From JANMEB01 sp041745295 (GTDB lineage Bacteria > Planctomycetota > Planctomycetia > Pirellulales > Pirellulaceae), in assembly GCA_041745295.1 (NCBI GenBank), contig JBGTJE010000091.1, positions 1 to 64,000 on the forward strand: a DNA stretch of 64,000 nt. The letters run 5' to 3'. The number at the start of each line of letters is the position of its first letter. Within the stretch, counting starts at the first letter, position 1. This document shows, piece after piece, positions 32,758-41,071 of the stretch. The notes beneath the pieces are model-generated. The model ran no database searches. It saw only the letters and a program-made list of their open reading frames with translations, and had not been told where the DNA came from. The position numbers were made by a program, and so were the translations under genes.

Positions 32758-33783
32758 CTAGATCGATTTGCGCTCTAAGGCGCTCCGATTAGGTCGCGCC
32801 AAATTCCAAACGAGGCCGATTTTTTCCAATACGCACAGCGTGCAATACGTCACGTCCAATTCCCACCAGCGATGTCCGTGGGCGACGGAGCGCGGGTCGG
32901 CGTGATGATTGTTGTGCCAACCTTCGCCGTTGGTCAGCAGCGCGAATAGCCAGTTGTTGCGACTGTTTTCCCGAGTCTCGTAATTGCGATAGCCCCAAAT
33001 ATGCGCGGCCGAGTTGATCGCCCAGGTCACGTGCCAGGTATAGATCGTGCGATAAATCGCGCCCCACAATAGCCATTGCAGTCCGATCTGCACCGTTCCG
33101 GCAAGTGTTCCCGTGATGAGCCAACCGACTCCCAGGCCAAGCGCGTAGATCAGCATTGCGTGTGCGGTGTAGACCCAAACCCAATTCAACCCTCGCTGCA
33201 ACCACAAGTACAATGGGTCGCGCATCAAGTCGCGAACGTAGCGATCGTAAGCTGACGCAGTCGATAGCTCTCGATTATCGACAAACAGCCAACCCATGTG
33301 GGCCCAGTATCCACTGACCATCGGCGTGTGCGGATCGGGCTGGTGATCGGAGTGTTGATGGTGGACGCGGTGCACAAGCGTCCAGCGGGCAGGTGAGTCT
33401 TGAAAACTGCAAACGCCCAAAATCGAAAGCGTATATTCAAACCATTTGGGACACTGAAATCCGCGATGGGTCAGCAGTCGGTGGTAACCCGCGCCGATCC
33501 CCATCGAACAAAACAGATAATTGCCGACGGGAAGAAAGAGTAGACCCCACCAACTAAAGAAATAAGGGATAAACGCCAACGGGATCAACAAATGAAACCC
33601 AATCACGGGGATCACGTACTCCCAAAGTACGCGGCTCTGCGAATCGACCATTTTGGGATGCGGAACACTGGGGTGAGCTAGATCAAATCGAGCGTGTTCC
33701 ACGTGCAGTTGGTCGTCGACGGTTTGACGCGGTTCGTCGGATACCTTTGGTGAAGGTTGCTTAGTTTTAAAGTCGACTGCCAT
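32758..33783 (-). CDS. Membrane fatty-acid desaturase (acyl-CoA desaturase type)
   Basis: The 341-residue integral membrane di-iron enzyme has the three histidine boxes of stearoyl-CoA/delta-9-type desaturases: HRLLTHR, HRVHHQHSD and HNNHHAD. Four hydrophobic segments are arranged in the usual two pairs. It would introduce a cis double bond into acyl chains, the substrate required by the CFA-like methyltransferases encoded convergently next to it. The frame opens at 33831, but the ATG at 33783 starts closer to the family homology; neither start has a strong ribosome-binding site. It converges on the DUF1295 gene with a 54-nt gap. Confidence 0.92.
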   Translation of the reverse strand: MAVDFKTKQPSPKVSDEPRQTVDDQLHVEHARFDLAHPSVPHPKMVDSQSRVLWEYVIPVIGFHLLIPLAFIPYFFSWWGLLFLPVGNYLFCSMGIGAGYHRLLTHRGFQCPKWFEYTLSILGVCSFQDSPARWTLVHRVHHQHSDHQPDPHTPMVSGYWAHMGWLFVDNRELSTASAYDRYVRDLMRDPLYLWLQRGLNWVWVYTAHAMLIYALGLGVGWLITGTLAGTVQIGLQWLLWGAIYRTIYTWHVTWAINSAAHIWGYRNYETRENSRNNWLFALLTNGEGWHNNHHADPRSVAHGHRWWELDVTYCTLCVLEKIGLVWNLARPNRSALERKSI

Positions 33784-33959
33784 CGCCCGTTTCGCCAAAT
33801 CAGTGTGGGTGCTGCATGAATCTAGTTGCACACCAGTTTAGCGGGGCGGATGATAAAGCAAAACTCCTTTTTTTTCGTTAATTGTCGGGTTGCCGAGATT
33901 TGGCACCCCAATGGGTGGCAGAATGCCCGTAGCGAAGTCCCAATGGCACGCAACGCAAA

Positions 33960-34979
33960 ATGGCTGCAAGGCTGGGTGCCAACGTGACACAATCGCGTGA
34001 CGAACTGATGCAAGTGTTGAACTGCTTTCCCGAAACCGCAGGGCGTGCGGAAAGCACACTGCTCCAACGCGTCGCAAGCGGATTGAGCGGGGCGAGCGTT
34101 TGGCGCCTCAATGGCACTTCCGGAGACTGGGCCGTCCGCCGTTGGCCGGAGGGGTACGACGAGAATCGGCTGACGTGGATTCATCAAGTCCTGCTCGGCT
34201 TGCCCCAATCGCTCCCGCTTCCAATTCCCTTGCGAACGCTAGACGGACAATCCTTCGCGCGGCGTGGCGATTCGTTGTGGAGTGTCGAGCCGTGGATGCG
34301 CGGCGAGGCGAATTATTGGCGCGAGCCATCCGACAAAAAATTAGTCGCGGCGGTGCAAGCATTGGCGGCCTTTCACCGCGCTGTCCAGGACTGGGCATCG
34401 GGTCCGCAGCTCATACCGGCGATCGCTAATCGAATCGTCGCGTTGAAACAGCATTCCGATTCTGTTGCTCATTACGCCAAAGCCATCGGTGATAGTCGGG
34501 ATGAATTGCCAAGACTCTCTCGCGAGATTCTTGTCGGTGCGCAATTTCAAATCGTTCCGTGGCAGCGCGCATTGAACGCTGTCGCTCAGGCGTCCGAAGT
34601 TCTGGTTCCCTGCATGCGCGACGTGTGGCATGACCACGTATTGTTTGTGGGCGATCGAGTCAGCGGGCTGATTGATTTTGGCAGCCTGCGTCTTGACTCG
34701 ATCGCAACAGATTTCGCCCGACTGGTGGGGAGCTTGGTGGACGACGACGAACGGCAGTGGCGCTTGGCGCTGGACGCGTATCGATCGGCTGGGAATTTTG
34801 CGCAGGGCAACGTAAGTCTGATCGGCGTGATCGATGGAAGTTCGCAGGTGATTGCGGGATTAAACTGGGTCCGCTGGTTATTCGTGGAAAAGCGAAGCTT
34901 CGAAAACCAAACCCTGGTAGACGATCGACTGAAAAGAATCTTGCGTCGCTTGAGTCACCCGCGGGAATTTGAGATCTAG
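33960..34979 (+). CDS. Phosphotransferase (APH/choline kinase-like family)
   Basis: The 339-residue cytoplasmic protein has a kinase-like fold: SGLSGASVWRLNGTSGDWAVRRWPEG (nucleotide-binding lobe), EPWMRGEANYW, DVWHDHVLFVGDRVSGLIDFGSLRLDS (catalytic HD-x4-N replaced by WHDHVLF, then metal-binding IDFG), and RLVGSLVDDDERQWRLALDAY. The missing Asn makes its activity uncertain. The substrate is unknown. It is a single gene, 176 nt from the divergent desaturase. Confidence 0.75.
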   Translation: MAARLGANVTQSRDELMQVLNCFPETAGRAESTLLQRVASGLSGASVWRLNGTSGDWAVRRWPEGYDENRLTWIHQVLLGLPQSLPLPIPLRTLDGQSFARRGDSLWSVEPWMRGEANYWREPSDKKLVAAVQALAAFHRAVQDWASGPQLIPAIANRIVALKQHSDSVAHYAKAIGDSRDELPRLSREILVGAQFQIVPWQRALNAVAQASEVLVPCMRDVWHDHVLFVGDRVSGLIDFGSLRLDSIATDFARLVGSLVDDDERQWRLALDAYRSAGNFAQGNVSLIGVIDGSSQVIAGLNWVRWLFVEKRSFENQTLVDDRLKRILRRLSHPREFEI

Positions 34980-35052
34980 ATTCCTAGGAGAAGTCGAAGG
35001 TCAGTGGCGGATGCTCGTTCGCTTGCGCGCTTTGATGTGGCACTTCTGTGTT

Positions 35053-35183
35053 CCCTCGCCCTCAATGACTTCGCAATTGGTGGGACAAAGCCTGGCATCG
35101 TCGCGCGAAGTCATTGAGGGAGAGGGTCAGGGTGAGGGGACCGCATTTGCAAACAGCTCTCCCCTCATCCTAGCCTTCTCCCC
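35053..35183. repeat. Large inverted repeat plus REP-like palindrome in a 449-nt gap
   Basis: Arms 35053-35074 and 35105-35126 pair at 21 of 22 positions. Immediately after come GAGAGGGTCAGGGTGAGGGG (35120-35139) and an inverted, imperfect copy at about 35158-35183. The latter resembles the GAGAGGGTTAGGGTGAGGGG-type repeats common in planctomycete genomes (recollection). The rest of 34980-35428 has no supported gene. Confidence 0.65.
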
Positions 35184-35428
35184 AAATTTAACTCAAAACA
35201 AGTTCTTTTGACTCTCAATTGTCTCTGTTCGTTAAGATTGGGGGAGAAGGAACAGAAATAGCCCAACATCAAAATTTGCGCGTCATACGTATCCGGCACG
35301 CGAAATCGCATGATTGCCCCGCAATGCTATCGTCCCAATTGACATTGAGCGAGGTTTGGGCAAATTGGTACTGTCACGGCGCAGGACCGGACCGAGAATG
35401 ATTGCTGACGGGACAGAGAACATTGATC

Positions 35429-35986
35429 ATGCTGCAACATAAGCCCTTTGCACTGATTCTGATTTTTGGATGGATTGCTTCATCCATCGCTTGGTCCGAT
35501 GACGACCTGCAAGCGATCAAGATTCAGGCGCTGTATCAAATTCAGAGCGGGACTCGCGAAGGGCGTGTGGTCCTCCTGTGCAACATACCCGAGGGCCACC
35601 ATATTTACTCGACGCAGCAAGCGTCTCCTCCCGGCCCGACAAAAATCAAAATTGCCGATTCGGACAAGTTCAAATTGACCGCAGGGTTCACGCCCGATCG
35701 CAAACCGGCGGTGATTGAACACGACCCGGTTTTTGAAACGCGGCTGGAACTGTTCGATGGCAAAGTCGCGTTTACGGCGCCGTTACAATTAACGGGCGAC
35801 GCAGAATTGGAAAAACTGGCTATCGAGTTAACGATCAACTGCCAAGTCTGTTCGAACAACGAATGTGTGATTGTTCGCAATAAGAAGATCGAGGTTCGGT
35901 TCGGCGGATATTTTGACCCCGAAGCTGAAAAAAAGGCCCAACCTTCGCAATCGCCTAAAGGCTCCACCGGCGGCAAGGATGACTAG
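35429..35986 (+). CDS. Exported stand-alone DsbD N-terminal-like domain protein
   Basis: The 185-residue protein has a signal peptide (FALILIFGWIASSIAWS) and one immunoglobulin-like domain resembling the periplasmic alpha domain of DsbD. It carries GHHIYSTQQASPPGPTKIKI (compare GFHIYGTKK in the adjacent DsbD) and a triple-Cys motif CQVCSNNEC. In DsbD the equivalent region (here CDEGSKC) passes electrons to periplasmic partners. The Lys/Glu/Gln-rich tail is probably disordered. It sits 149 nt before dsbD on the same strand and may be an extra electron acceptor for it (inference). I chose the ATG at 35429 for the signal peptide; a TTG at 35402 is possible. Confidence 0.75.
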   Translation: MLQHKPFALILIFGWIASSIAWSDDDLQAIKIQALYQIQSGTREGRVVLLCNIPEGHHIYSTQQASPPGPTKIKIADSDKFKLTAGFTPDRKPAVIEHDPVFETRLELFDGKVAFTAPLQLTGDAELEKLAIELTINCQVCSNNECVIVRNKKIEVRFGGYFDPEAEKKAQPSQSPKGSTGGKDD

Positions 35987-36135
35987 CCGTGCGGCAACAT
36001 CCCCTTCGAGCCGGGCGGATTCCAGTAGACTGTTGATTCGCTTTGCCAAGGGCCGATACTCTATATACGCAAGCGATGTTTGCCCGCAGCGGTTTTTCCC
36101 TCACGACAAAAGGTCTGAACCAAGTCCGCGACACC

Positions 36136-38415
36136 ATGATTGCAACGACCTACCGCAATCCGACGATTTGCTTGCTGGCCAGCGTATGCCTGCTCCTCAT
36201 CCCCACGCATGGGCTCGGGCAATCCGCCGAGAACATTCGCTGGAACAGCTCATTCACCATCGAGCCGAACGGCGTCGATGGACGGCTGAATGTCATGGCC
36301 GAGATCGATCTGGGATTCCATATCTACGGAACGAAGAAAATCCACGCGGAGATCCCGACTAGCTTTTCCATTGAAAAGGGTTTCACAGGCGTCACGATCG
36401 CGGGCGATTTCGAAGCCGACGTCGACCCGGTCGTTGGCTTTGATCCGGCGACGAACGAAGAAACGACCTATTACGAAGGGATAGTGACTTGGACTGCCCC
36501 AATCAAATTCGAATCGGCGACCAGCCCAAAGCCCGCGACAATTCCGATCAAGATCAAAGGCCAAATCTGTGACGAAGGCAGCAAATGCAATTTGTTTTCG
36601 TCGGAGGCAACGTCGCATTTCGTTCCTAAAATTGCCCCCGGGGATGTGTTTCGACCAGAATCCGCCCCCGTGGTATTCAGCGGTTCGTTGACGCCATCCG
36701 TCGCCAAACCCGGCCAAGCCGTCGCGTTGCGGCTCGAAGCAGAACCAGAACCCGGATGGAAAATTCCCGGCTTGATTGGCACGAGCGCATCAACGGAATC
36801 GCCAACGGCTTCAAAGCCCACCCTCGTCGTGTTGAACAAGACCAACGGTTGGCGGGTGCACGACCCGATCGCCGACCCGGCAAGCAAGGGGACGGCGGAT
36901 GGCCAGGGCAAATTGGCGTGGATCATTTCTGTCGACGTTCCCGCGGACGCCGAGAAAAAAGCGTACTCACTCGGAGGACTTGTCGCGTTTCAGGCCGAAG
37001 GGAGCGACGGCGCAAAAAAATCCGCGACGTTCGGCTTTAAAGTGGAATTGCCCGTGGGAGCCGAATCAATTCCGGGCACGATTCCCTTCAGCTTCGAGCC
37101 AGGTCCGTCGTACGAGCAAATCCAGAAGCTCCTCGTCGACCGAACAGCGGCGGAGAAAGTTAAAGCTGGCAAGTTCGCCAACTACAGTATTCCCGCCGTG
37201 ATGGCTTTGGCGTTCCTGGCGGGCTTCATATTGAATTTCATGCCCTGCGTGCTTCCGGTCATTGGCTTGAAAATCATGTCTTTTGTGCAACAAGCGGGCG
37301 AGCATCCCGGCCGCGTTTTTTTACTCAACTTAGCGTTCGCGCTGGGTGTGATGGCAGTGTTCATGGTGCTGGCCTTCGTCGCATCGCGGCCATCGGGGAG
37401 CTGGGGCGAGCTTTTCCAGAACGATCAGTTTCAGATCGTGATGATCGGAGTCGTGTTTTCCTTTGCACTCAGTTTTTTGGGCGTATGGGAGATTCCTATT
37501 CCGGGAATGTCGGGCACGGGCGTCGCGGGCAAGATGGCGGCCAAAGATGGATTCCTCGGGGCCTTTGTCAAAGGCATTCTGACAACGCTCTTGGCGACGC
37601 CTTGCTCGGGTCCGCTTTTGATTCCGACCGTCATTTGGGCGCTAGCCCAGCCGCAATATTTGACCTATCTCACGTTTGCCGCAATGGGCTTGGGGATGGC
37701 GATGCCCTATCTGGTGTTTGGGGCCTTTCCCAAATTAGTTGGGATGTTGCCCCGGCCGGGAAATTGGATGTTGACCTTCAAGCACACGATGGGATTCGCC
37801 ATGTTGGGCGCGGCGATTTTTCTTTTCGGAAGTTTGAAGGAAAAATTTGCAATTCCAACTTTATCGATGTTGTTGGCCATTGGGGTCGCCTGTTGGGTCG
37901 TCGGTCACACGTCGATTGCGGCGGAATTGCGCGACAAGCTAAAAGCCTGGGCCTGGGGCCTGACGATCATCGCCGTGGGCTGCTGGATCGCGTTTGTCGC
38001 GCTGATGTCGCAATACGAATTAGAATGGAATACATTTTCCAAAGCATTGCTCGAGGAAAAACTGGCTGAGGGGAACATCGTCTTCGTTGATTTCACGGCG
38101 GATTGGTGAGCGACTTGCAAAACGAACGAGCGGTTCGCTCTCAACACGAAAACGACTAAACAATACTTCGAAGACAACAAGATCGTTGCGCTCAAAGCGA
38201 AGCGCGACAAAAATCCGGAAGTCGATCCGTTTTTGGAGCAGATCGGCAACACCGGCAAAGGGATTCCTTACTACGCGGTCTTTCGGCCCGGAGCCGACGA
38301 GCCTTGGCAATTCGACGGCATCTTTTTTTCGAGTGGGCAGATGATCGAGAAGATTCAGCCCGCCGTCTCCCCTCCCCCGATCGACTCATCGATACCGCCG
38401 ATGGCGGTGCGATAA
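36136..38415 (+). CDS. dsbD: Thiol:disulfide interchange protein DsbD with in-frame TGA (probable selenocysteine, UxxC)
   Basis: Read through one TGA, this encodes 759 residues. A signal peptide (ICLLASVCLLLIPTHGLGQ) is followed by a periplasmic alpha domain with CDEGSKC. An eight-helix CcdA-like beta domain has its redox cysteines in NFMPCVLPVIG and LLATPCSGPLL. A C-terminal thioredoxin gamma domain follows. The TGA at 38107-38109 is codon 658: VFVDFTADW-TGA-ATCKTNERF. In homologues this position is the first Cys of the CxxC that takes electrons into the periplasm. The frame continues without interruption as thioredoxin-like sequence (NTKTTKQYFEDNKIVALKA, GNTGKGIPYYAVF) to a TAA at 38413. 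Without recoding, translation would stop at 38109 and lose the gamma domain. A sequencing error or nonsense mutation is the alternative. Confidence 0.85.
38107..38140 (+). promoter_or_regulatory. Candidate bacterial SECIS element in dsbD (TGA plus stem-loop)
   Basis: After the TGA (38107-38109), GAGC (38128-38131) pairs with GCTC (38137-38140) around a GGTTC loop. The G-C pair at 38132/38136 can also close it to a GTT loop. The loop begins 23 nt after the TGA, and its GGU start matches the E. coli fdhF SECIS apical loop. An alternative stem, CGAAC (38123-38127) with GTTCG (38133-38137), competes. Confidence 0.55.
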
Positions 38416-38442
38416 TCGCCTCTCGCTCGGCGAAAGGGCGAT

Positions 38443-38459
38443 CTTTCGCGGAGCGAAAG
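38443..38459. repeat. REP-like hairpin after dsbD
   Basis: CTTTCGC-GGA-GCGAAAG is a perfect 7-bp stem 28 nt after the dsbD stop. It shares its TCGCGGAGCGA core with the hairpin at 3317-3342. It may act as a transcript-end structure, but there is no T-run. Confidence 0.45.
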
Positions 38460-38623
38460 GCGAAATTGCCTCTCGGCCACCGCAGAACTTAAATGAAGTC
38501 GGCCGTTTTCGCGAAAAGTACGGGATCGCAATCGACGATAATGGCGTCACGATGGCGAAATAATTTGTGGAATTAGGGGATCGGATACTATAAGATCGGA
38601 TGCATGTGGGTAGGAAGGCACGC

Positions 38624-39979
38624 ATGACTCAAAAAGAACTATGGCTGCGGCGATTGGTGCGCCGCTTACAGTTCGGCGTATTCCTCAAGTCGTTTGTGGA
38701 TGCCGCCGTCGTTTTTTGCCTGTCGGTAGGCGTGGTGTTTTTGGCCGTCAAGTTGCTTTGGCCGGCTTGGTGGCCCGCGACTCTATATCTCTTGCTGTTG
38801 ACGATCCCGCTCACGCTGGCGGCGTATTGGCTGAGCCGCCGGGCTATGTATTCGCAATCGCAAACGGTGGCGATGTTGGATCGCCGGATCGGCGCAGGCG
38901 GGCTGCTCATGACCTTGATGGAACAGCCCCACGATCAATGGGAGTCTCGGTTGCCGGAGGCTCGACAAGATTGGCTCCGCGGATTGCCGCCGATTCGACC
39001 GGTTCGGCTGCTGAAACATTTGGTCGTTCCGCTCTTGTTTTTGGTTGCCGCGATCGCATTGCCACCGCGCATCGCGCAATCCCTGACGTATCAGCCGTCG
39101 GCAATTTCGCAAACGCAAACCGAACAATTGGACCAATTGCTCAATCAACTCGCCGAAGCCGAAGTCTTGGCCGACGAGGAAACAGAAGAACTGCAAGCGG
39201 AAATCGAAAAGCTGAAACAGGAAACGAAATTCTCACCCTTGACCCACGAAGATTGGGCCGCGGTCGACACGCTGCGCGAAACGATGCAGATTGCGGCGGA
39301 ATCGCGGAGGAATCAGATGTCGCAAGCGGCGAGCGCAATCGCCTCGGCCCAAGCCCGATTGCAAAACTCCGGCGAGCTGAGTGAACAGGATCGGACCGAG
39401 TTGCAACAGAAAATTGATTCGTTATGCGAGTCGGGCCAAAGCGATTCGCAAGGTGAAAACAAAAAGGGAGGCGGTAAAGGCCAAGGGGGAAAATCCGGCA
39501 AATTGAGCGGCCAAATCGCCCAATCGGAATGCCAAGGCAAACTCGGTGGCGATGCGAACGAATTGAAAGACGCGCTGAACGAGCTTGCCGAGATGATCGA
39601 ATCCGAATGCGATCGACTCGATGGATTGTGAGCGGGGATGGGACTTGGCCCTGGTCAGGGCCTGGATGGCGACGGCAATCCGGGACGCGGTGCCGTCAAT
39701 CGTGGACGAGGTGATGCGGAGTTGACCTATGGCGAGGAAACCGCTGAGCAAGGAGCTAAATTTAGGGACGTCGCAATCCCGGAGGGGATCGCGGACGAAA
39801 ATGGCGATTTGATGGAAACAAAGTTTTCCGTGCCCGAAGTCAACCCAGAAACCCCGACCGGTCGGGCTGCTGCCCGCGACGCGCGCGATTCGACAGGTGA
39901 TCAAACTTGGAAACAATCGCTTCGCCCGCGGCATCGTGAAGCGGTTAAAAAATATTTCGGACCCAAGTCCAGCCAATAG
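38624..39979 (+). CDS. Membrane/coiled-coil protein of a Bat-like operon with in-frame TGA (possible selenoprotein)
   Basis: Read through one TGA, this gives 451 residues. There are two N-terminal membrane segments (VDAAVVFCLSVGVVFLAVKLL and the following LYLLLLTIPLTLAAYWL) and a third near 140-160. A coiled-coil region (~170-290) is rich in Glu/Gln. A Gly/Lys-rich linker and an Asp-rich tail ending RPRHREAVKKYFGPKSSQ complete it. This layout matches proteins that precede MoxR in planctomycete Bat-like operons. The TGA at 39629-39631 is codon 336, in ESECDRLDGL-TGA-AGMGLGPGQG. The frame then continues through a Gly-rich stretch to a TAG at 39977. AGGAAGG lies about 6 nt before the ATG at 38624. 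The alternatives are two separate proteins (second start at 39638) or a disrupted gene. Confidence 0.7.
39629..39662 (+). promoter_or_regulatory. Candidate bacterial SECIS element (TGA plus GGTC-loop hairpin)
   Basis: After the TGA (39629-39631), GGCCCT (39647-39652) pairs perfectly with AGGGCC (39657-39662) around the tetraloop GGTC. The loop begins 22 nt after the TGA. GGUC is the exact apical loop of the E. coli fdhF SECIS that SelB recognises, and spacing and loop start are almost the same as for the dsbD candidate. Confidence 0.6.
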
Positions 39980-40000
39980 TCCTTCAACCGAAGGGTTTCC

Positions 40001-41071
40001 TTGAATCCAACCGCGACGGCCGCCGTGACAAATCCGCGACATCAACTTCTGTCACCCGGTGAAGTGGCCGAATCGACTCGGTTGGCCAACGGTCTGATCG
40101 ACGGATTGAAGGCGGCGATCTTGGGGCAGGACGGGCTGATCACGTCGGTCGTGATCTGTCTGCTCGCGCGGGGACATGTGCTGCTCGAGGGGTTGCCGGG
40201 ATTGGGGAAAACCCAACTCGTCAAATCGCTTTCGCGGTTGCTCGGATTGGAATTTCGCCGCGTACAGTTCACGCCTGATTTGCTGCCGAGTGACATTATC
40301 GGCGCGCCGATCTTGGAAGAAACCGCGCAAGGTCGAAAGTTGATTTTTCATCGCGGTCCGATTTTCGCCAACTTGGTGCTCGCCGATGAAATCAACCGGG
40401 CCACACCCAAAACGCAATCCGCGCTGCTGGAAGCGATGCAGGAGCAGCGCGTGACCGTAATGGGGACGACGCACGAGCTGCCGGCACCGTTTTTCGTTCT
40501 GGCGACACAGAATCCAATCGAGCTTGAGGGGACCTATCCGCTTCCGGAAGCTCAAATCGATCGCTTTACATTCAAAATCGACGTCCACGGCGTCAACAGT
40601 CAAACGTTGCAAGACATCATCATGACGCGGAAGAATGGTCAGCCGCCAGAATTGGCGCAAGTCCTCGACGCGGGCGAAATCGACGCGTTGTTTCAAGCCA
40701 CGGATCGAATTCACCTGCCCCTAGCGGTCGCCAATTATATCGCACGGCTCGTCGCGACGACCGATCCGAAGAGTTCGGCAGCGCCCGACGAAATCAAGCG
40801 CTTTGTGCGGTTCGGCGCATCGCCGCGCGCGGCGATTGCCTTGGCCGGTACGAGTCGAGCAGCGGCGCTGCTGGCCGGAAAGCCCAACGTAGGCTTTGAC
40901 CAAGTCCGGCGAGTTGCCCCGCATGTGCTCGGGCATCGGCTCTTGTTGAATTATTCCGCCAAGCTCGACGGGTTCGATGCACCCGGTGTGGTCGAGCGAT
41001 TGTTGAGCGCGGTCCCCGAACTCGATCGATCGCTACCGCCCGACTTAAGCGACGCCGGAGCGGTGCACTAA
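40001..41071 (+). CDS. MoxR-family AAA+ ATPase
   Basis: The 356-residue chaperone-like ATPase has Walker A in EGLPGLGKTQLVKSL, Walker B in LVLADEINRATPKTQSALLEAMQE, sensor 1 in FFVLATQNPIELEGTYPLPEAQ, and a C-terminal lid with RFGASPRAAIALAGTSRAAA. MoxR proteins work with VWA-domain partners to activate or assemble target complexes, and five downstream genes here fit such partners. There is no ATG at the right place. The TTG at 40001 has GAAGGG 6 nt upstream and gives the expected N-terminus. Confidence 0.93.
   Translation: MNPTATAAVTNPRHQLLSPGEVAESTRLANGLIDGLKAAILGQDGLITSVVICLLARGHVLLEGLPGLGKTQLVKSLSRLLGLEFRRVQFTPDLLPSDIIGAPILEETAQGRKLIFHRGPIFANLVLADEINRATPKTQSALLEAMQEQRVTVMGTTHELPAPFFVLATQNPIELEGTYPLPEAQIDRFTFKIDVHGVNSQTLQDIIMTRKNGQPPELAQVLDAGEIDALFQATDRIHLPLAVANYIARLVATTDPKSSAAPDEIKRFVRFGASPRAAIALAGTSRAAALLAGKPNVGFDQVRRVAPHVLGHRLLLNYSAKLDGFDAPGVVERLLSAVPELDRSLPPDLSDAGAVH

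Noticed and set aside
36136..39979. Genome-wide reassignment of TGA to an amino acid (code 4 or 25) to explain the two in-frame TGAs
   Set aside because: TGA is the clear natural stop of many genes here, including numerous ATGA overlaps (e.g. 28635, 29498, 44151, 45779, 48518, 55429).
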